From NCBI RefSeq assembly GCF_001661345.1, contig NW_017962913.1, forward strand, positions 1,741,428 through 1,805,427: 64,000 nt of DNA, given 5' to 3'. The notes beneath the pieces were generated by a model. It worked only from the letters and a program-made list of their open reading frames with translations. It had not been told where the DNA came from and searched no databases. Positions 44,590-54,762 of this stretch are shown piece after piece. Each line of letters starts with the position of its first letter. Positions within the stretch are counted from its first letter, which is position 1. Position numbers and translations under genes: made by a program. Source of the DNA: Ascoidea rubescens DSM 1968. Its lineage: Eukaryota; Ascomycota; Saccharomycetes; Ascoideales; Ascoideaceae.

Positions 44590-45423
44590 ATGAGCTGGGG
44601 TGGATTTAAGAAGGTGCTCAATAGGCAAGCGAGTCAGATATTGGTGAAAAGCGAAGATAAAGTGACAGATTACGAGTTTGAGTACTATGAAAGAGCATAC
44701 AAAGAATTAGATAAAATTGGATATAGGTTGGCGAAGGAGAGCCAGGGGTATTTGAGCTCGCTTTTGCTGTTGAGCAGGTCTCAATTGAGTATCGCAGAAA
44801 GCATCACCAAGTTGTTTCAAGAAGAGGGAAGCCAGAGTGGAATCAGAGAGAACAATTTACGATTTCGCGACGAGTACTTGAGCCGAATCCGAGACTTTGA
44901 TGGAGAGACAATGAAAGAGGTGGAGCACGAGTACAAAACGACGGTTTTGGAGCCAATGGAGAGGTTTTCAGAGTACTTTGAGAACGTGCAGCAGGCGGTG
45001 AAGAAGAGACAGCACAAGAGGATGGATTACGAGAACTGCAAGAGCCGTGCGCGGCGAGTGGGGGGCGGCAACCCCAGCAGTAGCAGCTTGAACGTCAGCA
45101 AGATCGGGCGTGTTGAGCGGGAGCTCCAGCTCGCAAGAGAGGTCTACGAGGGGCTCAACGAGGAATTGAAGGTCGGAATGGCCGAGTTGGTGAACTTGCG
45201 CCAGCCCTACATGGAGCCCTCGTTTGAAGCCATGATGAAGGTCCAAAAGAAGGTGAGTTTGGGCGCGTATGTCGCGTTGGCCCAGACCCAGAACCTTGTG
45301 AGCGCGGTCGATCGCGACGGGTTTGCAAACGGGACGTTGGACGCGCGGATGGACAACGCTCTTGCGGAAATGCTGCGGTTGACAACGGTGCAGTGCGTGT
45401 ACTCAGGACAACGCGCGTTATAA
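44590..45423 (+). CDS. RVS161: BAR-domain protein Rvs161
   Basis: 277 residues, close to S. cerevisiae Rvs161 (265). It begins MSWGGFKKVLNRQASQILVK, and almost the whole length is a BAR domain: YERAYKELDKIGYRLAKESQ, RDFDGETMKEVEHEYKTTVL, EPMERFSEYFENVQQAVKKR, and RQPYMEPSFEAMMKVQKKVS. No SH3 domain follows, which separates it from Rvs167. With Rvs167 it forms the crescent dimer that bends membrane during endocytic scission and cell fusion. The 3' third (from about 45040) is notably GC-rich, running into the GC block of the next promoter; codon use changes there, with one CTG. ATG at 44590. Confidence 0.92.
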   Translation: MSWGGFKKVLNRQASQILVKSEDKVTDYEFEYYERAYKELDKIGYRLAKESQGYLSSLLLLSRSQLSIAESITKLFQEEGSQSGIRENNLRFRDEYLSRIRDFDGETMKEVEHEYKTTVLEPMERFSEYFENVQQAVKKRQHKRMDYENCKSRARRVGGGNPSSSSLNVSKIGRVERELQLAREVYEGLNEELKVGMAELVNLRQPYMEPSFEAMMKVQKKVSLGAYVALAQTQNLVSAVDRDGFANGTLDARMDNALAEMLRLTTVQCVYSGQRAL

Positions 45424-45992
45424 TGGGTGTGTGCATGCGTGTGCCGTTAACTAACCAGCAGCAAACAGGCCAGCACGTGGTTCAGCCAAAGCAAATGCCG
45501 GGAGCCGAAGACGCAAGGCTCTGGCCTCTGCCGGCGTTCAGCCGCAGCAACCCGGGCCAATCACGTTGCGTAGTGCCGGAAATCAAACGCAGCTTCTCGT
45601 CCCGCTTTAGACGCTTGTGGAGCATCTCCAGCTTTTTTATCTTCCTTTTCCACCTTCCTCACCTTCCTCACCTTCCTCATCTTCTTCTAGCTGTTTCTCA
45701 ATTTTGATCCCATTCCCTCCCCCGTTCTCTTCCTCTTACTCGCACCCAGATCGACATTTTCATTCTCGATATTCCTATTCTTACTAATATCCATATTCGC
45801 ACTAAAATTTGTTATTCGCTTTGTATTTATTTTTTGATTTATCGAGTAATATTCTCAAATGAATAATTAGTCTATCCAGTTATCTTCCCACAAATATTTA
45901 CCCCTACTAATACCACCACTACCACTACCACCAATACTAATCATAATAATAAAAACAACAACAACATCAACATCAACATCGACATCAACATA
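45424..45992. promoter_or_regulatory. Promoter and leader of the SCAP homologue
   Basis: 569 bp. The first 200 bp are GC/CpG-rich with CACGTG at 45474-45479 and CCAATCACGTTG at about 45557; then three CACCTTCCT repeats at about 45650-45680, and an A/C-rich leader almost without G (CAACATCAACATC units) up to the ATG at 45993. An E-box or SRE upstream of a sterol-pathway gene could be an SREBP site, but this is speculative. Confidence 0.5.
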
Positions 45993-48900
45993 ATGATACA
46001 GTCAATCAAATCAATAAAATCCTTTTTAAAATTTTTCAAATACTGGTATCAGTACAAAGGCTCTTTGGCTTTCAAAAAGTACTACATCAAACTCTCCTCT
46101 CTTATAATCAAGTTTCCCTCTTTTTTCATTCTTTTGCCTGCAATATTATCTTTTATACTCTCCTACCCAACCCTATACTCCTTCTACCATTCAAACTCCT
46201 TCTTCTCAATCTCCTCTCTCTCAAATCTCAACTCAATATCCTTCAACGACTTCGATAATAACCAATTTGATAATAACGGCTTTGATCATAAAAACTTTTT
46301 GTTCGATTCAAACATAGAATTTCGCCAGATTTGGATCCAAAATGACCTCAATATAAACAACGTCAACTATAACAATTCAAATCACAATATCATAAACAAC
46401 ATAAACAACATAAACACTATAAACAACAATAATAACAACAATAACAACAATAATAATAATAACAACAAAAAAAAACAAAAAAAACTAAACACCTTGGGCG
46501 CCCTCGATAAAGACTTTCTTCTAAACTCCCTATATCTACAGAACCACCTCCTAAATGGAATATCAATCTACCCACTGAACAACAATCCACTGGCTTTCCT
46601 TCACTCTCCTCTTCTGTTTTGGAACAACTCAATTCCTCGCCTACAAAACGATATTTCCTACTTGAAAACAATTCGCTCTTCAATCCCTCTATCAAACTCT
46701 GACTACTTGGCTGGAACTCAGATCATCAATGGAATCATCAAATATGCCCATGCCTTGAAAATATCCATCTTCTTCAATCCTTCATTATACAAAGACTCCC
46801 CAAACCCAGGCCAGATCTGGGACAAAAACCTCCTCGAGATCAAAAAAAATATCTCCAGCAAAATAAACAACCACTTCCTCATCTTTGATAGAGACACAAG
46901 CTTCAAGAAAAACATCTCCCTACTCATAATCCTAAACCACTTCAAAACCATAGATTCCTTTCTTTTGTTCTCCTCCTACTTTCTCATCTTCTCCTACTTT
47001 CTCATCTCCCTATCCAACGTCCATTCTGTCAAATCAAGAACTGGTCTCCTAATAGCCTTTGTCGTAGAAATCCTCCTTTCCATCTTGTCTGCAACAACAA
47101 TAACCTCATACTTGTTCAATGACTTTAGCATATCCCATATCCCCTTCCAAATCCTACCTTTTATCGTCATCGTCCTTGGAATCGAAAACATGTTCAGACT
47201 AATCACCTCAATCTCACACTCAAAATACGAACTCTCCGTATCCAAAAAATTATCAAAAAGCTTCTCAGACAGCAGTGTGATATCAACATTAATAGTCCTC
47301 ATCGATATCTTCCTTCTACTACTACTATCCCTTTTCCTATCCCACTCCTCAAAACAGTTTTGCTTTTTCGCCTCAATATCCCTAATCATCGACCATTTCT
47401 TGCATCTCACTTACTTTACTGCCATCCTTAGTCTAGACTTGAGAAGATTCGAACTAGACGACCTCCTAATCCACAACAACTCATCTTCAAAATCAACCTC
47501 AAGAAACAATTCCCTCCCTTCCCCAAAATCAACTATAGACTACTTTAAAAACGATGGCGCCATTATAGCTTCCACCCTACTAGGCTTAAATAAACACCCA
47601 AATCAAAGACCACAGAGATCTTCTCTAAGACACATCTTGGGCCAGTATCTTTTACACATTAAACTCCCCTTTACAAAATCTATCTCAACCTCAGTCATCA
47701 TGATATTTTTTTTAATCGTCCTCAATTTAAGATGGCTAACAGATGATTCACTATCAAACCTATTCACAAACCTACCTTTTTCAATCCCAAATTCTTCTTC
47801 AAAATCAAAATCTTCATCTTTTATCAACCAAAAAAACAACAACATCCACGATTCAATCAATACATCCTTCCACTCTATACTATCTATCGATACTCAATCT
47901 CTATCCTACCTTATTAACAACGATCCAAACTACCCCTTTGCGTTTTTTCTTGACAAAAATTCTTTTGGACTAAAACTATTTGATCTTATCTTTAAAAAAA
48001 ACATCAACCTGTTTTTCAACAATAACAAAGATTATAAAAAAAAAAAAAAATTAAAATTGCTTGTCTCCATTCAAGAACCAATCTTTGCCATTTCAAAAAA
48101 CTCCCTTCAAAATATTGACCAAAAATTAACAACCATCAAAAATAACCAATTCACATTATCAGACTTGATTGACGTCAATATAAAGGACAATTCCAACTTT
48201 GATATCTATGGTCTATTTGAGTTTTTGGCTTGTCTATTTTTCATCGTAGCTCTTTCAACCATAGTCTTGAAATATTTCCTTAATACTCTAAGTAAAGATG
48301 ACTTTTCTATCAAAGACGGCGACTCTTTAAATGATGAAGAATCAAATGGAAATCGTCCATTTAATTGCAAAGACTTGAAATTCGATGGCCACTATTTAGA
48401 TGTCTTGAGAATCTCAACAACTCCAGGTTGTCCCTTCATTGTATCGGTTGGAATGGATCATAAAATCCTAGTTTGGTCTCCATTAACTAACCCAATTCCT
48501 GTACCGACCAGTTTATCCATTGTCAGACAAATTTGGCCCATAACCCACGTAACAATCAGTTCTCAGGGCGATTATGTTGCCCTTTTCTCCAAAAATGGTT
48601 ACATAAAATGTTGGTCAAGATTTGCAATGTCCTGGATTTGGACTCTTCATGAAGATGAATTGGTGGGGACTAAACCATTAAACGCATTCTTTCGTAGAAG
48701 AACCATGCTACAAACACTAAGACGACAAAAGACAATGCAAAAGATTGCTTCTCAAAATAACTTGCGCAATATTTCCTCAAGATCTGATATAAATGGCTCA
48801 TCTGCAATTCAGCCCCCTAGAACACCAACAATGTCAAGAAAAAACAGCATGAAATCTCTTTCTTCTCCAAGAATCGAAATTGAAAAGGCATTTGATCAGC

Positions 48901-50210
48901 TTTCTCAAGAAAATTTAGTTGACGATGAAAAAGATGATGAATTTATAATATTGCTCAAAAGTGGGAAAATGCTCACCATCTCCTGTAAAGATGCATCCTG
49001 TAAAAAGGATGTCTTATCATCAACACACTTGGTATCTGCAAAGAGATTAATAACGGCCAGAGTTAATGATAGAATAGTAGCAGCAAGCGAAAAGGGAACC
49101 ATAACTGTTTCAACGGTGGTCAATAACAAATGGAGAACCAGAACTTTGATGATTCAAGAAGAAAGATATAACAAGGGGAAAAGTTTAATGACTCCTTTGG
49201 CTATGCAAAAAACAAGCATGAGAATGAATCGAGGAGAAGGAAGATTATCGAGACAGAACTCAATCAGCTCAATGACAAATTTAATCATCCCCAGAGAAGT
49301 TCCTGAAGAAGATTTTGCCAAATCTACTATTGCTGTTGTTTCGTTTGTGGGCATGATTGTTAGAACTAGGGGTTCAATTGCAGAATTGATTGATGTTCAA
49401 ACAGGTACTTTGGTCAAGAAATTTATTGTTGGGCAGTTCAAACCTGGAAGCTTCCATGTTTTTCATGACCAACCTACACATTGCAGATTTTGCGGTTGTG
49501 CTTCAATTCAGTCATTTTCCATTGTTTATACAGAAATCGACACTAGCACAGTTATTATGCATACCTTTTCGATTGATAACAGGGCCAAAAATAATATTTG
49601 TCTTCGTGTTGAAAGAGATCCAAGAGAAATCCGTTGTCTTGGTTTTGATTCAGTTACTGAGCATCAACACTGGTTGGAAGATGTCGAATGCTGGTCCTTA
49701 ACCGATGTAAATATGATTATCGGTATCAGACACAAATCCCAAGATGAGATGATTGACTCCATGAACAAAGATATTGTTAGCAAGAGTGGATTGTTCAAAT
49801 TTAATTATTCGTTATCCGGAGACAGCCAATTTAGATCAAGAAAACACAAGAGCATCAATTTAGATAATGCAGCAGCTCCTCAAATTGGAAGTATGTGGGA
49901 AGGTTGGACCATGACAGCACAGGGAAAAGTATCCTTTCATGAGATACCCAGTGTAGAAAATGAAGGGTTGCTTATCAAAAAGATTGGAACAATGAATAGA
50001 TTTGGACACAAATCAGTTGTGGTAGGGTTTGGAAATGTAATGAAAGTACTATATTTGGGAAATGACGACTTGATTACAAATGATGATGATAAAAGTAATT
50101 CAAATGAACAAATAAGTGGATTGTCATTTGTGAATAGAAGAAGGAAAAATGCAATCAAAAGAGAGATTATTCATTCAACAAATTATGGAGATGTTATTAC
50201 ACCGACATAA
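45993..50210 (+). CDS. SCP1: SCAP homologue (SREBP cleavage-activating protein), sterol sensor
   Basis: 1405 residues. One TM lies near residues 33-65, followed by a luminal loop with a poly-Asn insert (about 140-165). A sterol-sensing domain spans about 320-490: LIFSYFLISLSNVHSVKSRT, then ILLSILSATTITSYLF, then QILPFIVIVLGIENMFRLIT and ILSLDLRRFELDDLL. A further TM sits near 745-765. The cytosolic half (about 795-1400) is a WD40 propeller with ISTTPGCPFIVSVGMDHKIL and the SCAP-typical block HCRFCGCASIQSFSIVYTEI followed by DNRAKNNICLRVERDPREIR. SCAP escorts SREBP from ER to Golgi when sterol or oxygen is low. The match to fungal and animal SCAP is very clear. Symbol follows S. pombe Scp1. 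Confidence 0.93.
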   Translation: MIQSIKSIKSFLKFFKYWYQYKGSLAFKKYYIKLSSLIIKFPSFFILLPAILSFILSYPTLYSFYHSNSFFSISSLSNLNSISFNDFDNNQFDNNGFDHKNFLFDSNIEFRQIWIQNDLNINNVNYNNSNHNIINNINNINTINNNNNNNNNNNNNNNKKKQKKLNTLGALDKDFLLNSLYLQNHLLNGISIYPLNNNPLAFLHSPLLFWNNSIPRLQNDISYLKTIRSSIPLSNSDYLAGTQIINGIIKYAHALKISIFFNPSLYKDSPNPGQIWDKNLLEIKKNISSKINNHFLIFDRDTSFKKNISLLIILNHFKTIDSFLLFSSYFLIFSYFLISLSNVHSVKSRTGLLIAFVVEILLSILSATTITSYLFNDFSISHIPFQILPFIVIVLGIENMFRLITSISHSKYELSVSKKLSKSFSDSSVISTLIVLIDIFLLLLLSLFLSHSSKQFCFFASISLIIDHFLHLTYFTAILSLDLRRFELDDLLIHNNSSSKSTSRNNSLPSPKSTIDYFKNDGAIIASTLLGLNKHPNQRPQRSSLRHILGQYLLHIKLPFTKSISTSVIMIFFLIVLNLRWLTDDSLSNLFTNLPFSIPNSSSKSKSSSFINQKNNNIHDSINTSFHSILSIDTQSLSYLINNDPNYPFAFFLDKNSFGLKLFDLIFKKNINLFFNNNKDYKKKKKLKLLVSIQEPIFAISKNSLQNIDQKLTTIKNNQFTLSDLIDVNIKDNSNFDIYGLFEFLACLFFIVALSTIVLKYFLNTLSKDDFSIKDGDSLNDEESNGNRPFNCKDLKFDGHYLDVLRISTTPGCPFIVSVGMDHKILVWSPLTNPIPVPTSLSIVRQIWPITHVTISSQGDYVALFSKNGYIKCWSRFAMSWIWTLHEDELVGTKPLNAFFRRRTMLQTLRRQKTMQKIASQNNLRNISSRSDINGSSAIQPPRTPTMSRKNSMKSLSSPRIEIEKAFDQLSQENLVDDEKDDEFIILLKSGKMLTISCKDASCKKDVLSSTHLVSAKRLITARVNDRIVAASEKGTITVSTVVNNKWRTRTLMIQEERYNKGKSLMTPLAMQKTSMRMNRGEGRLSRQNSISSMTNLIIPREVPEEDFAKSTIAVVSFVGMIVRTRGSIAELIDVQTGTLVKKFIVGQFKPGSFHVFHDQPTHCRFCGCASIQSFSIVYTEIDTSTVIMHTFSIDNRAKNNICLRVERDPREIRCLGFDSVTEHQHWLEDVECWSLTDVNMIIGIRHKSQDEMIDSMNKDIVSKSGLFKFNYSLSGDSQFRSRKHKSINLDNAAAPQIGSMWEGWTMTAQGKVSFHEIPSVENEGLLIKKIGTMNRFGHKSVVVGFGNVMKVLYLGNDDLITNDDDKSNSNEQISGLSFVNRRRKNAIKREIIHSTNYGDVITPT

Positions 50211-51099
50211 ATCAGCATTCAAACTAACTTTTTATTTTACTAACTTCCAAATAATGTTATTATAGTTTTTTTTACTTTTTTTTCACTTTTGTTTGCCTTT
50301 TTCTTACTTTTCTTTTACTTTTTTTTTTCTTTCATTGTTCATATTGTTTATTAGAAGCTCATAGTTTTTGTGGTTTTGTCGCCACCATTATGTTCTCAAT
50401 TCATTTATTACATAGTACAATTGTTGCTAGGCTTATTGTTACTTTAAGACTGGAGGAAAGGAGATAAGATGAGAAGAAAGTCAATAATTTTTGTCATCCA
50501 ATTGCATTTTTTTTTTAAAAAACCTTTTTCTATTCATTCCGTTAAAGATAATTTATTTTTTGTTGATGATTTTTTTTTGGTTTTTTTTTTTTCAGCAATA
50601 AAATAAGACAAAGTTAAAATAGAGTAATTTGCTTCTGTTTTTTTGTTTCTTTTGTTATGATCCTTCTGGTTTTATAAGTTTGTTCAATATTTTTTTTCTG
50701 TCTTTGCTGTGTTGGATTTAGTATATCAAAACGCTGCAATGTGGAAGAAGGTCGAATAACTAGTCTGGAGCTTGTGTGCTATCTAATGGTTTTATTAATT
50801 TACTGATTTTATTATATCTGTTGTATTTACTGTATTTATTGTCTTGCTGAACCAATGCTTCCATTCAAAAAGAAAGCTGGAACTTTTAACGTTGCTCCAG
50901 AGGTTGTTAAGGGCTCATTTTTTATTGTTTTATTTTTTGTATTTTTGTCTGTATATCAGTTGATTTCTTTTTATATTTGATATATTCACTTACTCGCTAA
51001 TCGTTTTCTTCTCCAGGGCAAGGCTATCGAAGTTGATTTCATTTTACTATTATAGTTTGTTATAACATTGGAAGGTTTTCAAATCGTAAACAGTGAATA
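50211..51099. other. Intergenic region with short ORF and a possible 5'-leader intron
   Basis: 889 bp of T-rich DNA between the SCAP homologue and the next membrane protein. It holds the 41-codon ORF at 50855-50980 and a strong acceptor-like TTTTCTTCTCCAG ending at 51016, preceded by CGCTAATC. So part of it may be a spliced leader of the gene at 51100. Confidence 0.5.
50855..50980 (+). CDS. Possible micro-protein or uORF, 41 codons
   Basis: ATG-started frame: a basic, non-repetitive beginning MLPFKKKAGTFNVAPEVVKG, then a hydrophobic run encoded by T-rich sequence. The first 20 codons look coding, whereas the T-rich rest looks like intron. A strong acceptor at 51016 is followed by an in-frame GKAIEVDFILLL and stop, so a two-exon protein of about 30 residues is possible, but no consensus donor is present. 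It could instead be a uORF of the gene at 51100. Confidence 0.3.
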   Translation: MLPFKKKAGTFNVAPEVVKGSFFIVLFFVFLSVYQLISFYI

Positions 51100-52497
51100 A
51101 TGGATCAAGAACAGATTCGTGCTGAGTTTCAGGTGAAATCCAGTCTCTACAATGATATCTACAAGTTAATAATGGGGATTTTGTCGAAAAGCCTAGGGTT
51201 CATCATCTCTTTGATCAACGTATACTTGAAGCTTTACAGAGTTTCTGTTGGTATTATCACCCAGGTCTGCCAATTTATCAGGTTCTTTCACCAGAGCTTT
51301 CTTTCAGTAGGCAGCAGATTGTTTGGCTATCTCTCGTACTTCTCCTATCTTGCCTATGTGTTCAAGCCCTTCAGCCTATTGTTTTATGGAGTTCACTTGC
51401 TACTATTGAATCCAGTGCTTACCTTCGTGATTTTGTTAGTTGAGCTCGCCTTGAAACCAATCAGTTTTATTTTGTATTCAGCATTTGGGGTCAGCCTTTC
51501 TGAGTTCATATTTGATTTTGGTTTCCTTCGCAGTTTGGTTACTCAAGAAGAGCTATCTTCGTCGAATCATATCATCAACAATGGGTATGTTGCCACCATT
51601 AACCACCAATATTATAACTACAACAAAAACCACTATTCCAGCAATGTGAAGTTCAGGTACAATATCGACTCAACGAAATATATCAACAGTGGCGGTGTTC
51701 TTGAAATTGTTTACTTAATCTACATTTACTCAATTGTTATTATTCTTTTTGCTTTATTGGTGGGAGTGGTGTCGTTGTTGTTATTTCATTTGATTCAGAT
51801 GGTGATAAATCCTGTGGCATTGGGTTTGATAGATGAAAATGACGAGAAACAAATTCAAAAACAGATTGAGAAAGAGGATCAAAGAGAATCAATGGGAAAA
51901 AGAGAAAGAAGTAGTTATTCTCAAATTTTGGACCAACCAGGATTGGATCACAAAGATACAAGCACTCCAAACTCAAATACTCAGACTATGAAATTAGGCA
52001 GTTTGAATCCTCAAAAAAAATCCAGTTTGGAATCTTCTTTTGTTTCATATAGTGAGTCTGGATATTCAAATGATGTTGGTGACATTTCTTCTTATTCAAC
52101 AGTTGTTTTATCAAAACCAGGTCGAGCTATACAAGAGAGTATGCGTCGACAATTCAATGATACAGATAATGAAATGGACACTGAATATCCACCAATCTTC
52201 ACAGATTTAGACTACTTGAGAAACCTCAACATTAACACCAACTCTGATACAGAAACAGAAACAGAGCCAGAGCCAGAGCCAGAACAGAGCACTGGAATCG
52301 ACTGCTCAGAATCAACTGCTGCAACAATGTCCACAGGAAGAAAGCTTCCCTTGAGCCAAACCAAACACAATGGTTTGAAGCTGAGAAACGTTAGCAAAGA
52401 CTCGTCTTCGAGCTCGATGGAAGAGACAGTGTTTTCCAGAAGAATGCCCTCTTTCTCTTCCACCATAACCAGCATTGTTGAACCCAAAATTCAATAA
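51100..52497 (+). CDS. Multi-spanning membrane protein of unknown function (465 aa)
   Basis: Starts at ATG 51100 (MDQEQIRAEFQVKSSLYND). Hydrophobic segments occur near residues 25-60, 70-105 and 105-150 (FSLLFYGVHLLLLNPVLTFV, SFILYSAFGVSLSEFIF), with one strong TM near 205-240 (YIYSIVIILFALLVGVVSLL). About 225 hydrophilic residues follow, Ser-rich and charged, with a Glu-Pro run (ETETEPEPEPEPEQS) near 390 and the end STITSIVEPKIQ. The closely packed N-terminal pairs look like hairpins in an ER or lipid-droplet-type protein with a cytosolic tail, but I do not recognise the family. Confidence 0.8.
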   Translation: MDQEQIRAEFQVKSSLYNDIYKLIMGILSKSLGFIISLINVYLKLYRVSVGIITQVCQFIRFFHQSFLSVGSRLFGYLSYFSYLAYVFKPFSLLFYGVHLLLLNPVLTFVILLVELALKPISFILYSAFGVSLSEFIFDFGFLRSLVTQEELSSSNHIINNGYVATINHQYYNYNKNHYSSNVKFRYNIDSTKYINSGGVLEIVYLIYIYSIVIILFALLVGVVSLLLFHLIQMVINPVALGLIDENDEKQIQKQIEKEDQRESMGKRERSSYSQILDQPGLDHKDTSTPNSNTQTMKLGSLNPQKKSSLESSFVSYSESGYSNDVGDISSYSTVVLSKPGRAIQESMRRQFNDTDNEMDTEYPPIFTDLDYLRNLNINTNSDTETETEPEPEPEQSTGIDCSESTAATMSTGRKLPLSQTKHNGLKLRNVSKDSSSSSMEETVFSRRMPSFSSTITSIVEPKIQ

Positions 52498-52745
52498 ATA
52501 ATCTTAGTATTAATAATTATATCACAAACTTTGAATATTAAAAGTTTGAATTTAAAAAGAAAAAAAAATCAAATCAAATATATATAACACAGTGTAACGA
52601 AAATAAATACTGTCTTGTTCAAACGAAATATGAGAACTTTGCTTCGTCTTTAATGACCTCATCTATTGTTACCTCTAATTCATTAAATTCGAAAACTGAA
52701 CCTAAATCATTGATATCCTTGATTTTTAACTCCACAATTTTTTTT
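52498..52745. other. AT-rich 3' region
   Basis: Follows the stop of the membrane-protein gene; A-rich with TATATATAACAC. Minus-strand sequence at 52600-52740 may be the far end of the decayed locus to its right. Confidence 0.4.
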
Positions 52746-54401
52746 TTATTTAAATTTGATTTTAATACTCCGAAATGTTTTGAACACTTTAATTTCAATA
52801 TTGAATTGCCTTATAGTGGTTAAATAAAAATTTTCATTCTTTGAAATTGCTGTCATTCTTTCCGGCGTAGCTGACATTGAGCAAGGGCTATCATGGCCAA
52901 CATCAAACACTTTCAACACTGTTTTGTCTTCTGACGAGTTGCAATTAAAAACTTTATTCAAATTTGGATTACAAATGAAAACCGACGACCAATATTTTTT
53001 GTTTTTGGTTGAACATTGTAGCACTTCAAGATCACTTAAATCTATAGAAAAATACTTCAATGAAAATTGATGAATTGTATTGTATTATAATTAGAGCTAG
53101 CAAGATTATATGCGTTTTATTTAATTGTTCGGTTCCAATGATCTTTAATCGACACTGTGACTTCCTTTAATAATTTTCTGCCATCAAAATATGCAAAATT
53201 CTGATAAAATAATACATACACAAGAGCCATAGTAAGTGACACATTTAAATCATGAATCATGAATCATGATTCATTGAAATAAAATCAAATTTGATTGATG
53301 TAAACTCTGAGAAATTTTGAAATGCACTTGAAATCTTTGGGGAATTGTTTGGATCATATATTAACATCACCCATTGATATTGATCAACAAATAGCAGGAA
53401 CCAGCATTTAGCGTGGCACATATTGGCTACACCTTGTTTTAAAAGATTTGATACGATTTGGAAACTTTTGAAATCTATCATTTCTAAATTAGTATTAATT
53501 AGTATTATTAACTGCTGAATCAGAAATGCGATGAAGGTGTGTAGCTAATTGCTTTACTAAATCGCCACTTTTAGCTTTAACGATCAAAACTATTTTTTCT
53601 TCTTTATTTTCCTTTTTAATATAGCAACCGTCAAGAGCAAAGTTTTTATTTGCTATGATTTTATAGTTTAAATGAAAGTCAACATTATCAAATATGGTTA
53701 CAACAGGATCAAAAAATATTTTTAAACAGAATCCCAATAATTGAGCTTCTGACCTTATAGAGCCAATCATGGTTTGTTGTACGGCCATTAAAGTAAATTC
53801 ATTACTAAATCCAATTGTTGATTTACGAGCAACTTTCATAAATGTGTAATTGGTTGATTATATCTGCCGAGGTGATTTTGGAAGACGAGAAATCAGGAAG
53901 GATTTCTCTTAAACAATTGATAGTTCTGTTGTATCTATAGGAGCTACTCAATGTTGTTGTACTGTTAATCTTTGCAGATGCGTTTTGTTTTGAACGTTGA
54001 ATAGATTCGTAAACAGTAGTGGGAGCTGCTAACTCATCTGAACTATCGGCAGAGCAATTAAGATTGTCATCACTATTGCTATTATCATTATTACTTTCGT
54101 TATTATTATTAGTGTCTTGAAGGCGTAGAAGCAACGAATGGTTGGGAAGTAGAAAAATTAAGGGAGTATACGTACTCGCTTTCGATTTTGTTTTGGCATT
54201 TTTATTTCTATTATTGTCTTTGTAGATGATTGAAGAAATTCTTTTTTTTGACTGTTCTAACATAATAAACGATACAATTGTAGATTCATTTTTTTCTTTC
54301 ATCTTTACTATTGCTTTTATTGCTTTACTTTTTTCAAGGATAATATTTTTGGATTTCAAAGCAATTTCATCATCTGTCATTTTTATTGAATCCTGTTGCA
54401 T
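52746..54401 (-). pseudogene. Decayed gene, possibly nuclease-like, in several frames
   Basis: Read leftward, successive minus-strand blocks lie in different frames: 54401-53823 (begins MQQDSIKMTDDEIALKSKNI, Lys-rich with an Asn/Asp/Ser run, ends near TINCLREILPDFSSSKITSA), 53839-53495, 53481-53257, and 53060-52746. The second block has ALDGCYIKK, then EKIVLIVKAKSGDLVKQLAT, recalling the Asp...(D/E)xK...Gln pattern of PD-(D/E)XK nucleases; the third has CWFLLFVDQYQWVMLIYDP, recalling the segment that often follows such domains. The acidic residue expected before xK is Lys here. No splice sites obviously join the blocks. I read it as one broken gene; an intron-rich gene is the alternative. A further ORF at 54682-54410 may be its first part. 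Confidence 0.45.
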
Positions 54402-54668
54402 TTCTGCTGTTACTGGTGCTGGTTTTTTAATCGATTTTGCATATCAAGCTGTTTGTTCTGATGGTCCAAGCGACGAGCAGTGCTTTGATAATTGGATTTA
54501 AGTGCTGATGAAGAGGCAGTCACCAGAAAACATGAGGTTTCAATCGAGATGCTGCTGGGAATCGCTGTGGAATCTGCTGCAAGACTGATGGTGTTGGTGC
54601 TGAATGGAGACGCATTTCCACCATCCTCATCGGTTTCAATGAGCCCATCAGCTACAAATCGGCTCCAG

Positions 54669-54676
54669 CATGTGAT
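54669..54676 (+). promoter_or_regulatory. Weak UAS-INO-like core upstream of PGS1
   Basis: CATGTGAT, matching seven bases of CATGTGAAAT, 94 bp upstream of the PGS1 ATG. PGS1 is inositol-responsive in S. cerevisiae. A chance match is quite possible. Confidence 0.3.
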
Positions 54677-54762
54677 GCACATCCAGCATAAAGCTCTGCT
54701 TCTCGAAAAGTGCTGTTTTGTTCTTCACCAACGAAACATCATTGGAAGAAGATAGGCCCAGC

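Noticed and set aside
54410-54682. 90-residue minus-strand ORF just before PGS1
   Set aside because: Has an ATG but overlaps the PGS1 promoter and shows only Ser/Thr/Asn-rich sequence; at most the first part of the decayed locus, so not listed as its own gene.
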